Source: DAINPP01 sp036743375 (GTDB taxonomy: Bacteria; Thermotogota; Thermotogae; MWEM01). From it: 64,000 bases of DNA. A program made the translations under genes and the position numbers. Shown here in pieces: positions 25,390 through 33,773 of the stretch. The DNA lies in contig DAINPP010000009.1 in the NCBI GenBank assembly GCA_036743375.1, positions 6,314 through 70,313 of the forward strand. Direction: 5' to 3'. Position 1 is the stretch's first letter; every line of letters starts with the position of its first letter. The notes below the pieces were generated by a model. That model worked only from the letters and a program-made list of their open reading frames with translations, made no database searches and was not told the origin of the DNA.

Positions 25390-27345
25390 ATGGACAAAAT
25401 AAATAAGATGATCAGAGAATCAAAATACAGCGAGTTGAATCTCGGTGAAGTCAGACCGTCCGGTTGGTTGAAAGATCAACTTGAGATTCAGGCAGAAGGA
25501 TTAACGGGCAAGCTGGAATCAATCTGGAAAGATGTGGGGCCCGACAGTGGCTGGCTCGGCGGAAAAGGGGAGAGCTGGGAAAGAGGCCCTTATTACTGCG
25601 ACGGACTCATCCCGCTCGCCTATCTGCTTAATGATAAAAAACTGATTGGAAAGGCTGAAAAATGGGTAGAATGGACGTTAAACAGTCAGAAGGAGGACGG
25701 TTCCTTCGGTCCCGTCACGAATCAAGACTGGTGGTCAAGGATGGTCATGCTCAAGGTGCTGAAAAATTATTATGAATACACGAAAGATGACCGAATCATC
25801 ACATTCCTTCTCAAGTATTTTAAACTTCAGGAAAGGGAAATTGAAAAACATCAATTCACCCTCTGGGAGGATTCCAGAGCCACGGAAAACATCTATGTGC
25901 TGTACTGGCTTTATGAAATAACAGGGGAAGAATTTCTCATTTCACTCGTTGAAAAATTCTTCTTGAAGACGAAGGACTGGTCAGCTTACCTGACCCATTT
26001 TAAGTACAGTGCCAGTGCACAGGAGTATATGGATTGGGAGATATTTACCGCAATAACGAAGGAAAAAGGACTCGAAGAACTCTACAGGTATGAAAGAGAG
26101 CATGCCACCCGTGAATGGTCAACGCGCTTCGAAGAGACACATATCGTCAATGTTGTGATGGCACTCAAGTATCCCGCCTTGAAATATTTGCTGACAGGGA
26201 ATGAAGAACAGCTCAAAATCGTTAACGAGGGGATAAAAAAACTCGAGAGGTATCATGGAACAGTCAACGGCATGATAAACGGAGATGAACATCTCTCCGG
26301 AAACAGTCCTTCAAACGGGACGGAACTCTGTGCCGTGGTGGAGTACATGTTTTCGCTCGAAATTCTCTTCAGAATCTTTGGAGAAACCGGACATGCCGAT
26401 TTACTCGAAAAACTGGCGTACAACGCCTTGCCCGGAACACTCGATCCTGAGATCATGTCACATCAGTACGATCAGCAGGTCAATCAAATCAGCTGCTCGA
26501 TAGCGAGAAGACAGTGGTACAACAACCTGGATGATTCCAATATCTTCGGACTGGAGCCCAATTTTGGATGCTGTACGGCGAACATGCATCAGGGATGGCC
26601 GAAATTCGTGAAAAATCTGTGTTATAAAACAGAAGAAGGTTTATTCTTTGGCATCTATGGTCCTTGTGAGGTCGATACGACGATAAAGGGAAACGAAATA
26701 AAGATAAGGGAAATCACAGAATACCCATTTAAAAATCAGATCATCTTTGAATTTGAGAAAGCGGAAGCTGTAAGATTCCCCATTCAATTCAGGATTCCTT
26801 CATGGGCCGACAGCTGCCGTTATTCCATCAATAATGAACCGGTTTCAACCGTGAGTGATGAAAAGATCCTGGTACTCGACGGCGCCTGGAAAACGGGGGA
26901 TATTATACAGATCGAATTCATCACCAAAGTCCGGCTCTCCACATGGATGAACAATTCAATCGGTGTAGAATACGGATCACTCGTTTTCAGTCTGAAACTT
27001 GAGGAGCAATGGAACAATATCAGCGGGAGTGAGGCCTATCCTGTATATGAGATTTATACAACTCAAAGATGGAATTATGCACTTCAGCTCGATAAAGAAG
27101 CAGATTCAGAACAATTTGAAATTGAACGCAAACCGATAGAAAATCAACCTTTTACCGTATGCAGTGCACCTGTAACACTAAGATGCAAAGGGGCCATCCT
27201 CCACGCCTGGGGTGTTGATAGAAATTCTGCGGATAATCCACCCCTCAGTCCGGTACGGATAAACAGTGCCGCTGAGGAAATTGAGCTCATTCCCTACGGA
27301 TGCGCCCGGCTTAGGATTTCTCAATTCCCTTATTTTGAAAAATAG
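25390..27345 (+). CDS. GH127-family (DUF1680) beta-L-arabinofuranosidase-like enzyme
   Basis: This is a cytoplasmic enzyme of about 651 residues without a signal peptide. The N-terminal (alpha/alpha)6 barrel is followed by beta-sandwich domains, as in GH127. The zinc and catalytic cysteine set is present: E312-x-C314 (TELCAVVEYMF) and C394-C395 (FGCCTANMHQGWP), with spacing close to Glu338/Cys340/Cys417/Cys418 of the Bifidobacterium enzyme (from memory). It probably removes terminal beta-L-arabinofuranose or a related sugar after import. The ATG at 25390 is better spaced from the GGGGG site than the ATG at 25384. Confidence 0.85.
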   Translation: MDKINKMIRESKYSELNLGEVRPSGWLKDQLEIQAEGLTGKLESIWKDVGPDSGWLGGKGESWERGPYYCDGLIPLAYLLNDKKLIGKAEKWVEWTLNSQKEDGSFGPVTNQDWWSRMVMLKVLKNYYEYTKDDRIITFLLKYFKLQEREIEKHQFTLWEDSRATENIYVLYWLYEITGEEFLISLVEKFFLKTKDWSAYLTHFKYSASAQEYMDWEIFTAITKEKGLEELYRYEREHATREWSTRFEETHIVNVVMALKYPALKYLLTGNEEQLKIVNEGIKKLERYHGTVNGMINGDEHLSGNSPSNGTELCAVVEYMFSLEILFRIFGETGHADLLEKLAYNALPGTLDPEIMSHQYDQQVNQISCSIARRQWYNNLDDSNIFGLEPNFGCCTANMHQGWPKFVKNLCYKTEEGLFFGIYGPCEVDTTIKGNEIKIREITEYPFKNQIIFEFEKAEAVRFPIQFRIPSWADSCRYSINNEPVSTVSDEKILVLDGAWKTGDIIQIEFITKVRLSTWMNNSIGVEYGSLVFSLKLEEQWNNISGSEAYPVYEIYTTQRWNYALQLDKEADSEQFEIERKPIENQPFTVCSAPVTLRCKGAILHAWGVDRNSADNPPLSPVRINSAAEEIELIPYGCARLRISQFPYFEK

Positions 27346-27360
27346 ATTTATAAAGCCACA

Positions 27361-27386
27361 GGGGCGATTTATAAATCGCCCTTTTT
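27361..27386 (+). terminator. terminator of second sugar operon
   Basis: The stem GGGCGAT/ATCGCCC, extended by TTATAA, ends in CTTTTT about 15 bases after the GH127 stop codon. Confidence 0.85.
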
Positions 27387-27703
27387 CAAGATTATCTTTA
27401 TTTCCCCATTGATCAATCTGTTTCTTAAGTTTTATACGACTAATCCTTGATTTACCTGAAAATCATATAAACGGCTCAATGTACATCCTACATGTTTTTT
27501 TCTTTTTGTCTCCCATTTCTATCGTTTTCCCTGAGTGAAAGGGATTTTTATCTCCACAATCTGTCGGATGTGTCAAGGAGTTTTTCACCGATGAAAAGTG
27601 CTTCTTTCCATAGTATAGGTATCGATACAATTATTTCAAACTAAGCAATAAAAACCTGTAGACGTATTCCGAAAGGGAGTCACGTTTCCCGTGACTCCTT
27701 TTT
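27387..27703. other. intergenic region without recognised gene
   Basis: This 317-bp stretch is AT-rich with several T runs and no convincing frame. At 27676-27698 a stem GGAGTCACG/CGTGACTCC is followed by TTTTTT on the plus strand and by a weaker T-rich run on the minus strand; it probably terminates the kinase gene ending at 27704. GGTATCGATACAA near 27626 is a small palindrome of unknown meaning. Confidence 0.5.
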
Positions 27704-28657
27704 TCATTTCAAGTTAGCAAGATATTCTTTTATAATTTCGGTACATCTCGTTACATACTCTTTGTCAGCATCATCGATATAAAGACAATAATTCAGAAAA
27801 TTAACCCTTCTGGCAATCATTAACATCTCAAGCACATCATCATCAAAAGTCATTTCCGGATAGATCTCGTTATACCCTTTGATAACAGCGGCTTTCACTT
27901 CATCAAAATTAAAATTTTTATCGTTTCTGTAATAAAAAAAGGTGATCGCCAGGTCATGCACTGGAAATCCGTACATGGCTTCTTCAAAGTCCAGTACTCG
28001 AAGTCCATCTTTATGGATTTTTACATTCCAAGGGTTCAGATCAGCATGTATAAGTTGAGGCTCTTGTCCATTATACAGATTGCTGAGTCTTTCATTCAGG
28101 ATAGGAATGATTGTATCCATTATTTCAACGGTATCTTCTGCAAGAAGATCCTGATAGTGCTCTTCATGATACACGGCTTCTTCATCCGGATAATAGAAGA
28201 CCTTGTCCCATCTTTTCGGATTGATATCCTCCGGCATTTTTATTGCCGCTGTTTTTGAGTGAAGGGTCGCAGTTAATCTGCCAAGTTCCTGAAAAACCTC
28301 GGGTGTTTCTTTACCATCTATATCCTCACCTTCCATCCAGGAATAAACGGTAACTCTCTTGGGCTTTTCAGTTAATTCTGATCTGACTATAGTGACCCCT
28401 TCTCCCGCCTTATTCATTAGCACATATGGAGTCTCTATGTCTTTCAGATGACTGAGAAAAAAGACCTCAGCACGATTATCATTAATATCACTTGACTCTT
28501 CCTGAAAAATCTTAAGGGCGAATTTCTCGTCATCAGATGTCCTTATTTTGAAATGTACATTTGTTTCTTCAGCAAGGAACTCAAGTTCATTTACTTTAAT
28601 ATCATATTCTGCCAAGGCTTTTTCGGCTACTTTTTTCAGCATCTCCATTCGTTCCAC
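27704..28657 (-). CDS. aminoglycoside phosphotransferase (APH)-family kinase
   Basis: This is a kinase-fold protein of about 317 residues. The catalytic loop HADLNPWNV (HxDxxxxN) and the metal-binding Asp in VLDFEEA are intact. The pattern FGFPVHDLA-like (MYGFPVHDLAITFFYYR) resembles SrkA/YihE and homoserine-kinase-type APH proteins more than true drug-resistance enzymes. The substrate is unknown. The GTG at 28657 is chosen because GAGGTG lies about 7 bases before it; an ATG 17 codons upstream lacks a ribosome site. It stands alone. Confidence 0.85.
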   Translation of the reverse strand: MERMEMLKKVAEKALAEYDIKVNELEFLAEETNVHFKIRTSDDEKFALKIFQEESSDINDNRAEVFFLSHLKDIETPYVLMNKAGEGVTIVRSELTEKPKRVTVYSWMEGEDIDGKETPEVFQELGRLTATLHSKTAAIKMPEDINPKRWDKVFYYPDEEAVYHEEHYQDLLAEDTVEIMDTIIPILNERLSNLYNGQEPQLIHADLNPWNVKIHKDGLRVLDFEEAMYGFPVHDLAITFFYYRNDKNFNFDEVKAAVIKGYNEIYPEMTFDDDVLEMLMIARRVNFLNYCLYIDDADKEYVTRCTEIIKEYLANLK

Positions 28658-28830
28658 CACATCACCTCTCTTTTCAATTATCCAATTATAACATTTATAA
28701 ACTAACATACAAAAACAACAGTAACTATAAATACAGGAGGTTATATTCGGAGTGAAGGAGGGAATAAACGATGCTCTTGTTATTTCTACAGAAATTTCAG
28801 ACGAAGTTGCCTAACGGCAAATCAATCTGA

Positions 28831-29832
28831 TTATTTACCTATGTTGATATCCTTAACCGATTCTCTTTCTATGATATGTGTATTCAGCATGATCTTTCTT
28901 TTCACCTTGCTCTTTTCTCTCCCCTCGATCCGATTCACGAGCAACTGTCCAGCGCTGAACCCCATATCAAATCTCGGTTGATGAATGGTTGTCAGTGAAG
29001 GGACAAGGTACTTACTGAGCGGTGCGTTGTCAAAACCCATTACGGAAACATCGTCTGGAATTCTGAATCCACATTCATGTATGGCGCGATAGCCTCCGCA
29101 AGCCATCCAGTCATTGAGAAAAAAGACCGCAGTAAAATCAACGCCTTTTCGAACAGCTTCTTTAACGGCTGCATAACCATTTTCAGGTTCAAAGGCTCCC
29201 GGCTCAAAGTGAACGGAGAAATCGGGATGATCTTTCATAAAATTCTCAAAGGCCCTTTTTCTCAGAACGGATGAATAAACGGTATTATCCCCCTCTGAAA
29301 AAAGAACCTTCCTGTGTCCCTTGTTATAAAGGTAATTTGCGGCCATCATGCCCGAACTGTAATTATCGATTGTGATGGAATCAATTCGTATCTCGCTGTC
29401 TTTTCGATCTACTCCCACAACCGGAACAGATGAATTCAAGAGATACTTGATCTCTTCATCATCCTCTTTTGAAGAACAGACAACGATTCCATCCGCCTTT
29501 CTCTGATAGAGTTCGGAGATGATGTCGATCTCCTTTGAGAGTTTCTGTTTGGTCGTTGCCAGAAAAAATTCATAATTATTCTTGAGCAGCGCATCTTCTA
29601 CTCCCATCGTCAATTCCGGATAATGATATCCCCTTAAATTAGGTACTATAATCCCCACAAGCTTTTTTATCCGCTTGTCTACCATCGAGGATCTATGATA
29701 ATCATACTCATTGAGGGCTCTTAATACCTTTTTCTTCATATCCGGAGACACGTTTGAACTGCCATTCAAAACTCTTGAAAAAGTTGCTATTGAAATTCCT
29801 GTTTTTTTAGATATATCCCTCAACGTTGGCAT
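28831..29832 (-). CDS. LacI-family repressor of the mannoside cluster
   Basis: This is a 333-residue LacI/GalR regulator. The helix-turn-helix is TLRDISKKTGISIATFSRVLN, with a sensor domain containing GIIVPNLRGYHYPELTMG, AVFFLNDWMA and VSVMGFDNAPLSKYLVP. Start ATG 29832 follows AAGGTGAT; the earlier in-frame ATG at 29853 has no ribosome site. It is encoded immediately downstream of the Opp-type importer operon in the same direction but behind a terminator. The putative operators near the importer and beta-mannosidase genes (35543-35556 and 38327-38340) are its likely targets. Confidence 0.9.
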   Translation of the reverse strand: MPTLRDISKKTGISIATFSRVLNGSSNVSPDMKKKVLRALNEYDYHRSSMVDKRIKKLVGIIVPNLRGYHYPELTMGVEDALLKNNYEFFLATTKQKLSKEIDIISELYQRKADGIVVCSSKEDDEEIKYLLNSSVPVVGVDRKDSEIRIDSITIDNYSSGMMAANYLYNKGHRKVLFSEGDNTVYSSVLRKRAFENFMKDHPDFSVHFEPGAFEPENGYAAVKEAVRKGVDFTAVFFLNDWMACGGYRAIHECGFRIPDDVSVMGFDNAPLSKYLVPSLTTIHQPRFDMGFSAGQLLVNRIEGREKSKVKRKIMLNTHIIERESVKDINIGK

Positions 29833-29871
29833 CCAATCACCTTCTGAACACAATTTTCTGTTATTTTAAAC

Positions 29872-29900
29872 AACCGGCATTTCGCAACGAAAGGCCGGTT
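29872..29900 (-). terminator. terminator of the Opp-type importer operon
   Basis: The stem AACCGGC/GCCGGTT has a 15-base loop and a short T-rich tail on the minus strand. It lies just after the stop codon of the second ATPase gene. Confidence 0.65.
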
Positions 29901-29918
29901 TTATACTAATTCTCAAGA

Positions 29919-30836
29919 TTATTCGCTAAACAAAACTGTATGTTGCGGTTCTACTTCCACAAAACCCTTTCCCGGATTCTGCTGATAAAAATCCCTGACA
30001 TCATAGGCCACCTGTTCCGGGAGAAATTCCTCTTCCTGACTCCACCTCGTTCCAATTTCCGGAATGGATTCAAAGAGCATCTTCGTATACGGATGTACCG
30101 GTTTTTCATAAATCTTCTTGGTATCTCCTCTTTCGACAAGCCTTCCCTTATACATGATCAGGGTTGTATCGCTGATATAATAGCCAAGATTCAGATCATG
30201 TGTGATAAAGATGACCGTCATCCCATTCTTCTTACAGAGTTCGACGAGCAGATTGAGGACACCGATTCGTGTGGAGGCATCAAGCATACTGATCAGTTCA
30301 TCTGCTACCAGAATATCGACATCGAGCAGAAGTGCACGCGCGATTAACAGCCTCTGAAGCTGTCCACCACTGAGCTGATGTGGAAATTTCCCGAGTATTC
30401 TGTCTGGGTTCAGATTAACGTTGACAAGCGCCTCTTCTATCTTTTCTCTTCTGTTCTTTTCCTCTTTTCTGAAGGATTTAAAGAGCATATCAAACACCCG
30501 ATCAACCCTGAAAAGGGGGTTGAAGGAAGAAAACGGATCCTGGAATATCGCCTGTACTCTTCGGTAATAGTCCTTTTTCTCGTTCTTCTTTTCTATCTGT
30601 GTGATATCTTTTCCCCTGTAAAGGATAGTTCCCGAAGTTGGCTTCAGCAATTTCAAAATCATACGGCCAACAGTCGTCTTTCCGCTACCACTCTCTCCAA
30701 TGAGAGAAATGACCTGCCCCTTCACGAGGTTGAAAGAGACATCCTTAACCGCAACGGTCTTCTCTTTTGAGATAAATCCCGTACTGAATTCCTTGGTGAG
30801 GTTTTCCACTTTCATGATGATGTTATTGTTGTCCAC
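29919..30836 (-). CDS. oligosaccharide/oligopeptide ABC transporter ATPase (OppF type)
   Basis: This is an ABC ATPase of about 305 residues. Walker A is GESGSGKTT, the signature LSGGQLQRLLIARALLL, and Walker B ILVADELISMLD, where the usual P is replaced by L in the ADEP motif. The C-terminal HPYTKMLFESIPE tail is typical of Opp/Dpp ATPases. The GTG at 30836 is chosen for spacing from GGGGAG; GTG 30845, overlapping the upstream stop, is an alternative. It pairs with the upstream OppD-type ATPase on the cytoplasmic face of the importer. Confidence 0.9.
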   Translation of the reverse strand: MDNNNIIMKVENLTKEFSTGFISKEKTVAVKDVSFNLVKGQVISLIGESGSGKTTVGRMILKLLKPTSGTILYRGKDITQIEKKNEKKDYYRRVQAIFQDPFSSFNPLFRVDRVFDMLFKSFRKEEKNRREKIEEALVNVNLNPDRILGKFPHQLSGGQLQRLLIARALLLDVDILVADELISMLDASTRIGVLNLLVELCKKNGMTVIFITHDLNLGYYISDTTLIMYKGRLVERGDTKKIYEKPVHPYTKMLFESIPEIGTRWSQEEEFLPEQVAYDVRDFYQQNPGKGFVEVEPQHTVLFSE

Positions 30837-30841
30837 AACGA

Positions 30842-31828
30842 TCACTCCCCACCTTTTGGCATCGTCTCACGCCAATTCCAGCATGATACGTAATGATTCT
30901 CACTGATCTTTTCCCTTTCAGGCGTCTTTTCACACTTTTCCGTCTTATACGGACATCTGAATCTGAAACGGCAGCCTTCTCCAATATTGAGAAGATGAGG
31001 CGGTGTTCCCTTGATTCCTTCAAGCGCCTTGTCCTTATATTGTATACCAACTTGAGGTAGAGATGCAATCAACGCTCTTGTATACGGGTGTTTCGCATGT
31101 TTGACCAGTTCATCCGTTGGTCCGATTTCCGCAAAATGACCGGCATACATGATCAATATCCGTTCGGCAATCTGATACAGAATTGACAGATCGTGTGTGA
31201 TAAAGATTGAGGACCCTATGATCTTTTCGTCCCTGAGTTTCACAAGCATATTCGCCACAAATCGCTGTGAACTGACATCGAGTGCTGAAGTAATCTCATC
31301 GGCTATGATAAAATCCGGATCCAGCAGGGTGGAAATGATCATGATCATTCTCTGTTTCATCCCACCGGAAAGCTCTACGGAATACCTGTCGAGGGTGGAG
31401 GGATCGAGATTGATCATCTCCAATCGTTCCCTGACTTTTTCAAAAAACTTTCTGTTCGGTTTTATGCCATGCTCCGAGACCAGATCGGATATAAATGTCC
31501 GAATCTTCTTTGTCGGACTGAAGGCATCAAGTGCATACTGTGGAATAATCGAAATATTGTTCATCCGCATAGGTCTGAATTTCTTTTCAGGCAAGGTCAT
31601 GATATTCGTTCCCAACAGATTGGCCTCACCGGATATATATTTAAGCGGCGGTTTTCTCAGCATGAGCGCACTGGCTAAAGTACTCTTTCCACAACCGGAT
31701 TCACCGGCCACACCGAGAATCTCCCCTCTTTTCACGTTAAAGGAAATCCCATCAAGTGCCTTGACATCTCCCTTCAGAATCCTGTAATAGGCTTTTAAAT
31801 CCTTAATCTCCAATACATTCTCAGACAT
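30842..31828 (-). CDS. oligosaccharide/oligopeptide ABC transporter ATPase (OppD type)
   Basis: This is a 328-residue ABC ATPase with Walker A GESGCGKST, signature ELSGGMKQRMIMI and Walker B DFIIADEITSALD. The C-terminal extension has the Opp/Dpp cysteine pattern (EGCRFRFRCPYKTEKCEKTP, later SCW), which in related proteins can hold an Fe-S cluster. GGGAGATG precedes the ATG. It is 3 bases after the second permease gene in a tightly packed operon. Confidence 0.92.
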   Translation of the reverse strand: MSENVLEIKDLKAYYRILKGDVKALDGISFNVKRGEILGVAGESGCGKSTLASALMLRKPPLKYISGEANLLGTNIMTLPEKKFRPMRMNNISIIPQYALDAFSPTKKIRTFISDLVSEHGIKPNRKFFEKVRERLEMINLDPSTLDRYSVELSGGMKQRMIMIISTLLDPDFIIADEITSALDVSSQRFVANMLVKLRDEKIIGSSIFITHDLSILYQIAERILIMYAGHFAEIGPTDELVKHAKHPYTRALIASLPQVGIQYKDKALEGIKGTPPHLLNIGEGCRFRFRCPYKTEKCEKTPEREKISENHYVSCWNWRETMPKGGE

Positions 31829-31831
31829 AAG

Positions 31832-32698
31832 CTACATCTCCCTTAATCTCGGATTGAAGACTTCATCAAGTCCGGTGTTTATAAAGTAAAGTGAGACAAT
31901 CAGGATGGTCAGTATGAGTCCCGGAATGATCGCCCACCACCAGAGTCCAAGCTGAATCGCGTTCCAGTTGACGGCATTCTGCATGATGAGTCCAAGCGAA
32001 ACTCCCTGTGTTGGCCCAAGCCCGATAAATTCAAGACTGACGGCCGACAGGATGGTCCCGTTGAATTGAAGGATAAAAACCATAAATACATAGGAGAACA
32101 TATTCGCTGCAATATCTTCAGCGATAATTCTTCTTACAGGCGTAGAAGAAATCCTCGAGAGGTTGACAAACTCCTTGTTTTTTAATGAGAGTGTCTGCGA
32201 TCTGACTGCCCGAGCTGTCCATGTCCACGCCGTTAAACCGATGATGATACTTTCACTCAATATTCCCCGATAAGGCAGATAGGCCGACAGGATGATCAGC
32301 AGGGCAAGCGTTGGGATGACCAGGAAGATATTGGTAATCATCATCAGGGATTCATCCGCAAATTTTCCACTGTAATATCCCGCAAAGAAGCCTATTACAA
32401 GTCCGACAACCGTAGCAATCGTACCACCAATAAGCCCGACGAGAAATGTAGATCTAAGACCGTAAACAACCCTCGTAAACACATCCTTCCCCATGATGGT
32501 TGTCCCAAACCAATGATCGGCGCAGGGTGCCAGATAAGGCGCACCGGCAAATTCATCGTATTCATAAGGGGTCATTGAAGGACCGAATATTGCCAGAAAT
32601 AAAATGGATAGAAAGATAATCACACCAAAGATGACCTTCCCGTTTGTTGCCGCAAAATAAAGATTTTCATGTTTCTTCCAGAATTCACGCTTTGCCAT
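31832..32698 (-). CDS. Opp-type ABC transporter permease (OppC type)
   Basis: This is a 288-residue permease with an N-terminal transmembrane helix (IFGVIIFLSILFLAIFGP) followed by a periplasmic loop and five helices. The segment AVRSQTLSLKNKEFVNLSRISSTPVRRIIAEDI is the OppC-family coupling region that contacts the ATPase. GGGGAGGTG precedes the ATG, and the gene starts 3 bases after the OppB-type gene. Confidence 0.92.
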   Translation of the reverse strand: MAKREFWKKHENLYFAATNGKVIFGVIIFLSILFLAIFGPSMTPYEYDEFAGAPYLAPCADHWFGTTIMGKDVFTRVVYGLRSTFLVGLIGGTIATVVGLVIGFFAGYYSGKFADESLMMITNIFLVIPTLALLIILSAYLPYRGILSESIIIGLTAWTWTARAVRSQTLSLKNKEFVNLSRISSTPVRRIIAEDIAANMFSYVFMVFILQFNGTILSAVSLEFIGLGPTQGVSLGLIMQNAVNWNAIQLGLWWWAIIPGLILTILIVSLYFINTGLDEVFNPRLREM

Positions 32699-32701
32699 AA
32701 A

Positions 32702-33691
32702 TCACACCTCCCCGGAGAAAGAAAACCTGACTCTGGGATCTATCAACATATAAACGATATCTACGATGAAGTTGGCACAGAGCATGAAGATAACGAGGAA
32801 CAGGAAACATCCCTGTACGAGGAAATAATCCTGATTGACGATGGCCTTCAGCATCAGATAACCGAGTCCCGGATAGGAGAAGACAATTTCAGTCGTCATC
32901 GCACCGGCTACTATCGTACCAAGTTGTATGGCAAGACCGGAAACCTGAGGCAATACCCCGTTTCTGAAGGCATATTTTCTGATCAGATTATCCGAGGCGC
33001 CGAGCGATTCCATGTACTTCGAATAATTAGAACCCATTTCATAAATAATCATATTTCTCATCCCAATCGCCCAGCCACCAAGCTGAACAAGGAAGAGGGT
33101 AAAGAACGGCAGGAACCAATGATGCAGGAAATCACCTATGAAAGTTAAATTAAACCCGGGCTCAATCGTGGCGCTGTAGGCATTACTGATGGGGAACCAT
33201 CCGAGCTGAACACCGAATACGAAGGCAACCACCACGGCAAACCAGAAATAGGGGGATGATGTCAGGAAATAAAAAAACGGCATCATCGTGTTATCGGCTT
33301 TTTTATTCACTCCCGAGTACGCCCCGAGATTGTTTCCTATTACCCAGCTTAAAAGTATCGCAGGTAGAAGCAGAATCAAGTCATAAACAATCGCCTGTGC
33401 GATAATTTCACCTACAGGCTTTGGAAACATGTATATACTCGTTCCAAGATCTCCCTTGAACAAAGAACCCCAGAAATTTGCATACTGTTCCAGCATGGGT
33501 TTATCAAGTCCAAATGAAGATGTTATCTGTGCTTCAATAATCTCTCTTCCACCTTCCATACCTTCAAATCTCGAAAGCAGCATGGAAATCGGATCACCGG
33601 GCATAAATCGGGGGATGGCCCAGTCAATGGTTACTGCAATAAAGAAAGTAAATAGATAAATAATCACTTTTTTGGTCAAATACTTTTTCAT
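32702..33691 (-). CDS. Opp-type ABC transporter permease (OppB type)
   Basis: This is a permease of about 329 residues with the OppB pattern: an early helix (VIIYLFTFFIAVTIDWAI), then RFMPGDPISMLLSRFEG and LGLDKPMLEQY-like sequence, and the C-terminal GLGYLMLKAIVNQDYFLVQG. The ATG at 33691 gives a natural basic N-terminus. A TTG at 33706 touches the GAGGAG site and is less likely, but neither start is ideally spaced. Together with the OppC-type subunit it forms the membrane channel. Confidence 0.88.
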   Translation of the reverse strand: MKKYLTKKVIIYLFTFFIAVTIDWAIPRFMPGDPISMLLSRFEGMEGGREIIEAQITSSFGLDKPMLEQYANFWGSLFKGDLGTSIYMFPKPVGEIIAQAIVYDLILLLPAILLSWVIGNNLGAYSGVNKKADNTMMPFFYFLTSSPYFWFAVVVAFVFGVQLGWFPISNAYSATIEPGFNLTFIGDFLHHWFLPFFTLFLVQLGGWAIGMRNMIIYEMGSNYSKYMESLGASDNLIRKYAFRNGVLPQVSGLAIQLGTIVAGAMTTEIVFSYPGLGYLMLKAIVNQDYFLVQGCFLFLVIFMLCANFIVDIVYMLIDPRVRFSFSGEV

Positions 33692-33719
33692 TTTCTTTGA
33701 GTACAACTCCTCTCTAAAG

Positions 33720-33751
33720 TAACAGGCCCCCCTACGGGCGGGGACCTGTTA
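33720..33751 (-). terminator. hairpin between binding-protein gene and permease genes
   Basis: A GC-rich imperfect stem (AACAGG...CCTGTT around C and G runs) lies between the binding-protein stop and the first permease. Its T tail is weak, so it may act as an mRNA 3'-end stabiliser and not a full terminator. Confidence 0.6.
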
Positions 33752-33773
33752 AACTAAGGTTTAAATGACCGAA

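Noticed and set aside
27704..28657. Aminoglycoside resistance gene
   Set aside because: The kinase has APH-fold motifs, but its sequence is closer to SrkA or homoserine-kinase-type proteins, and no mobile or resistance context is present.
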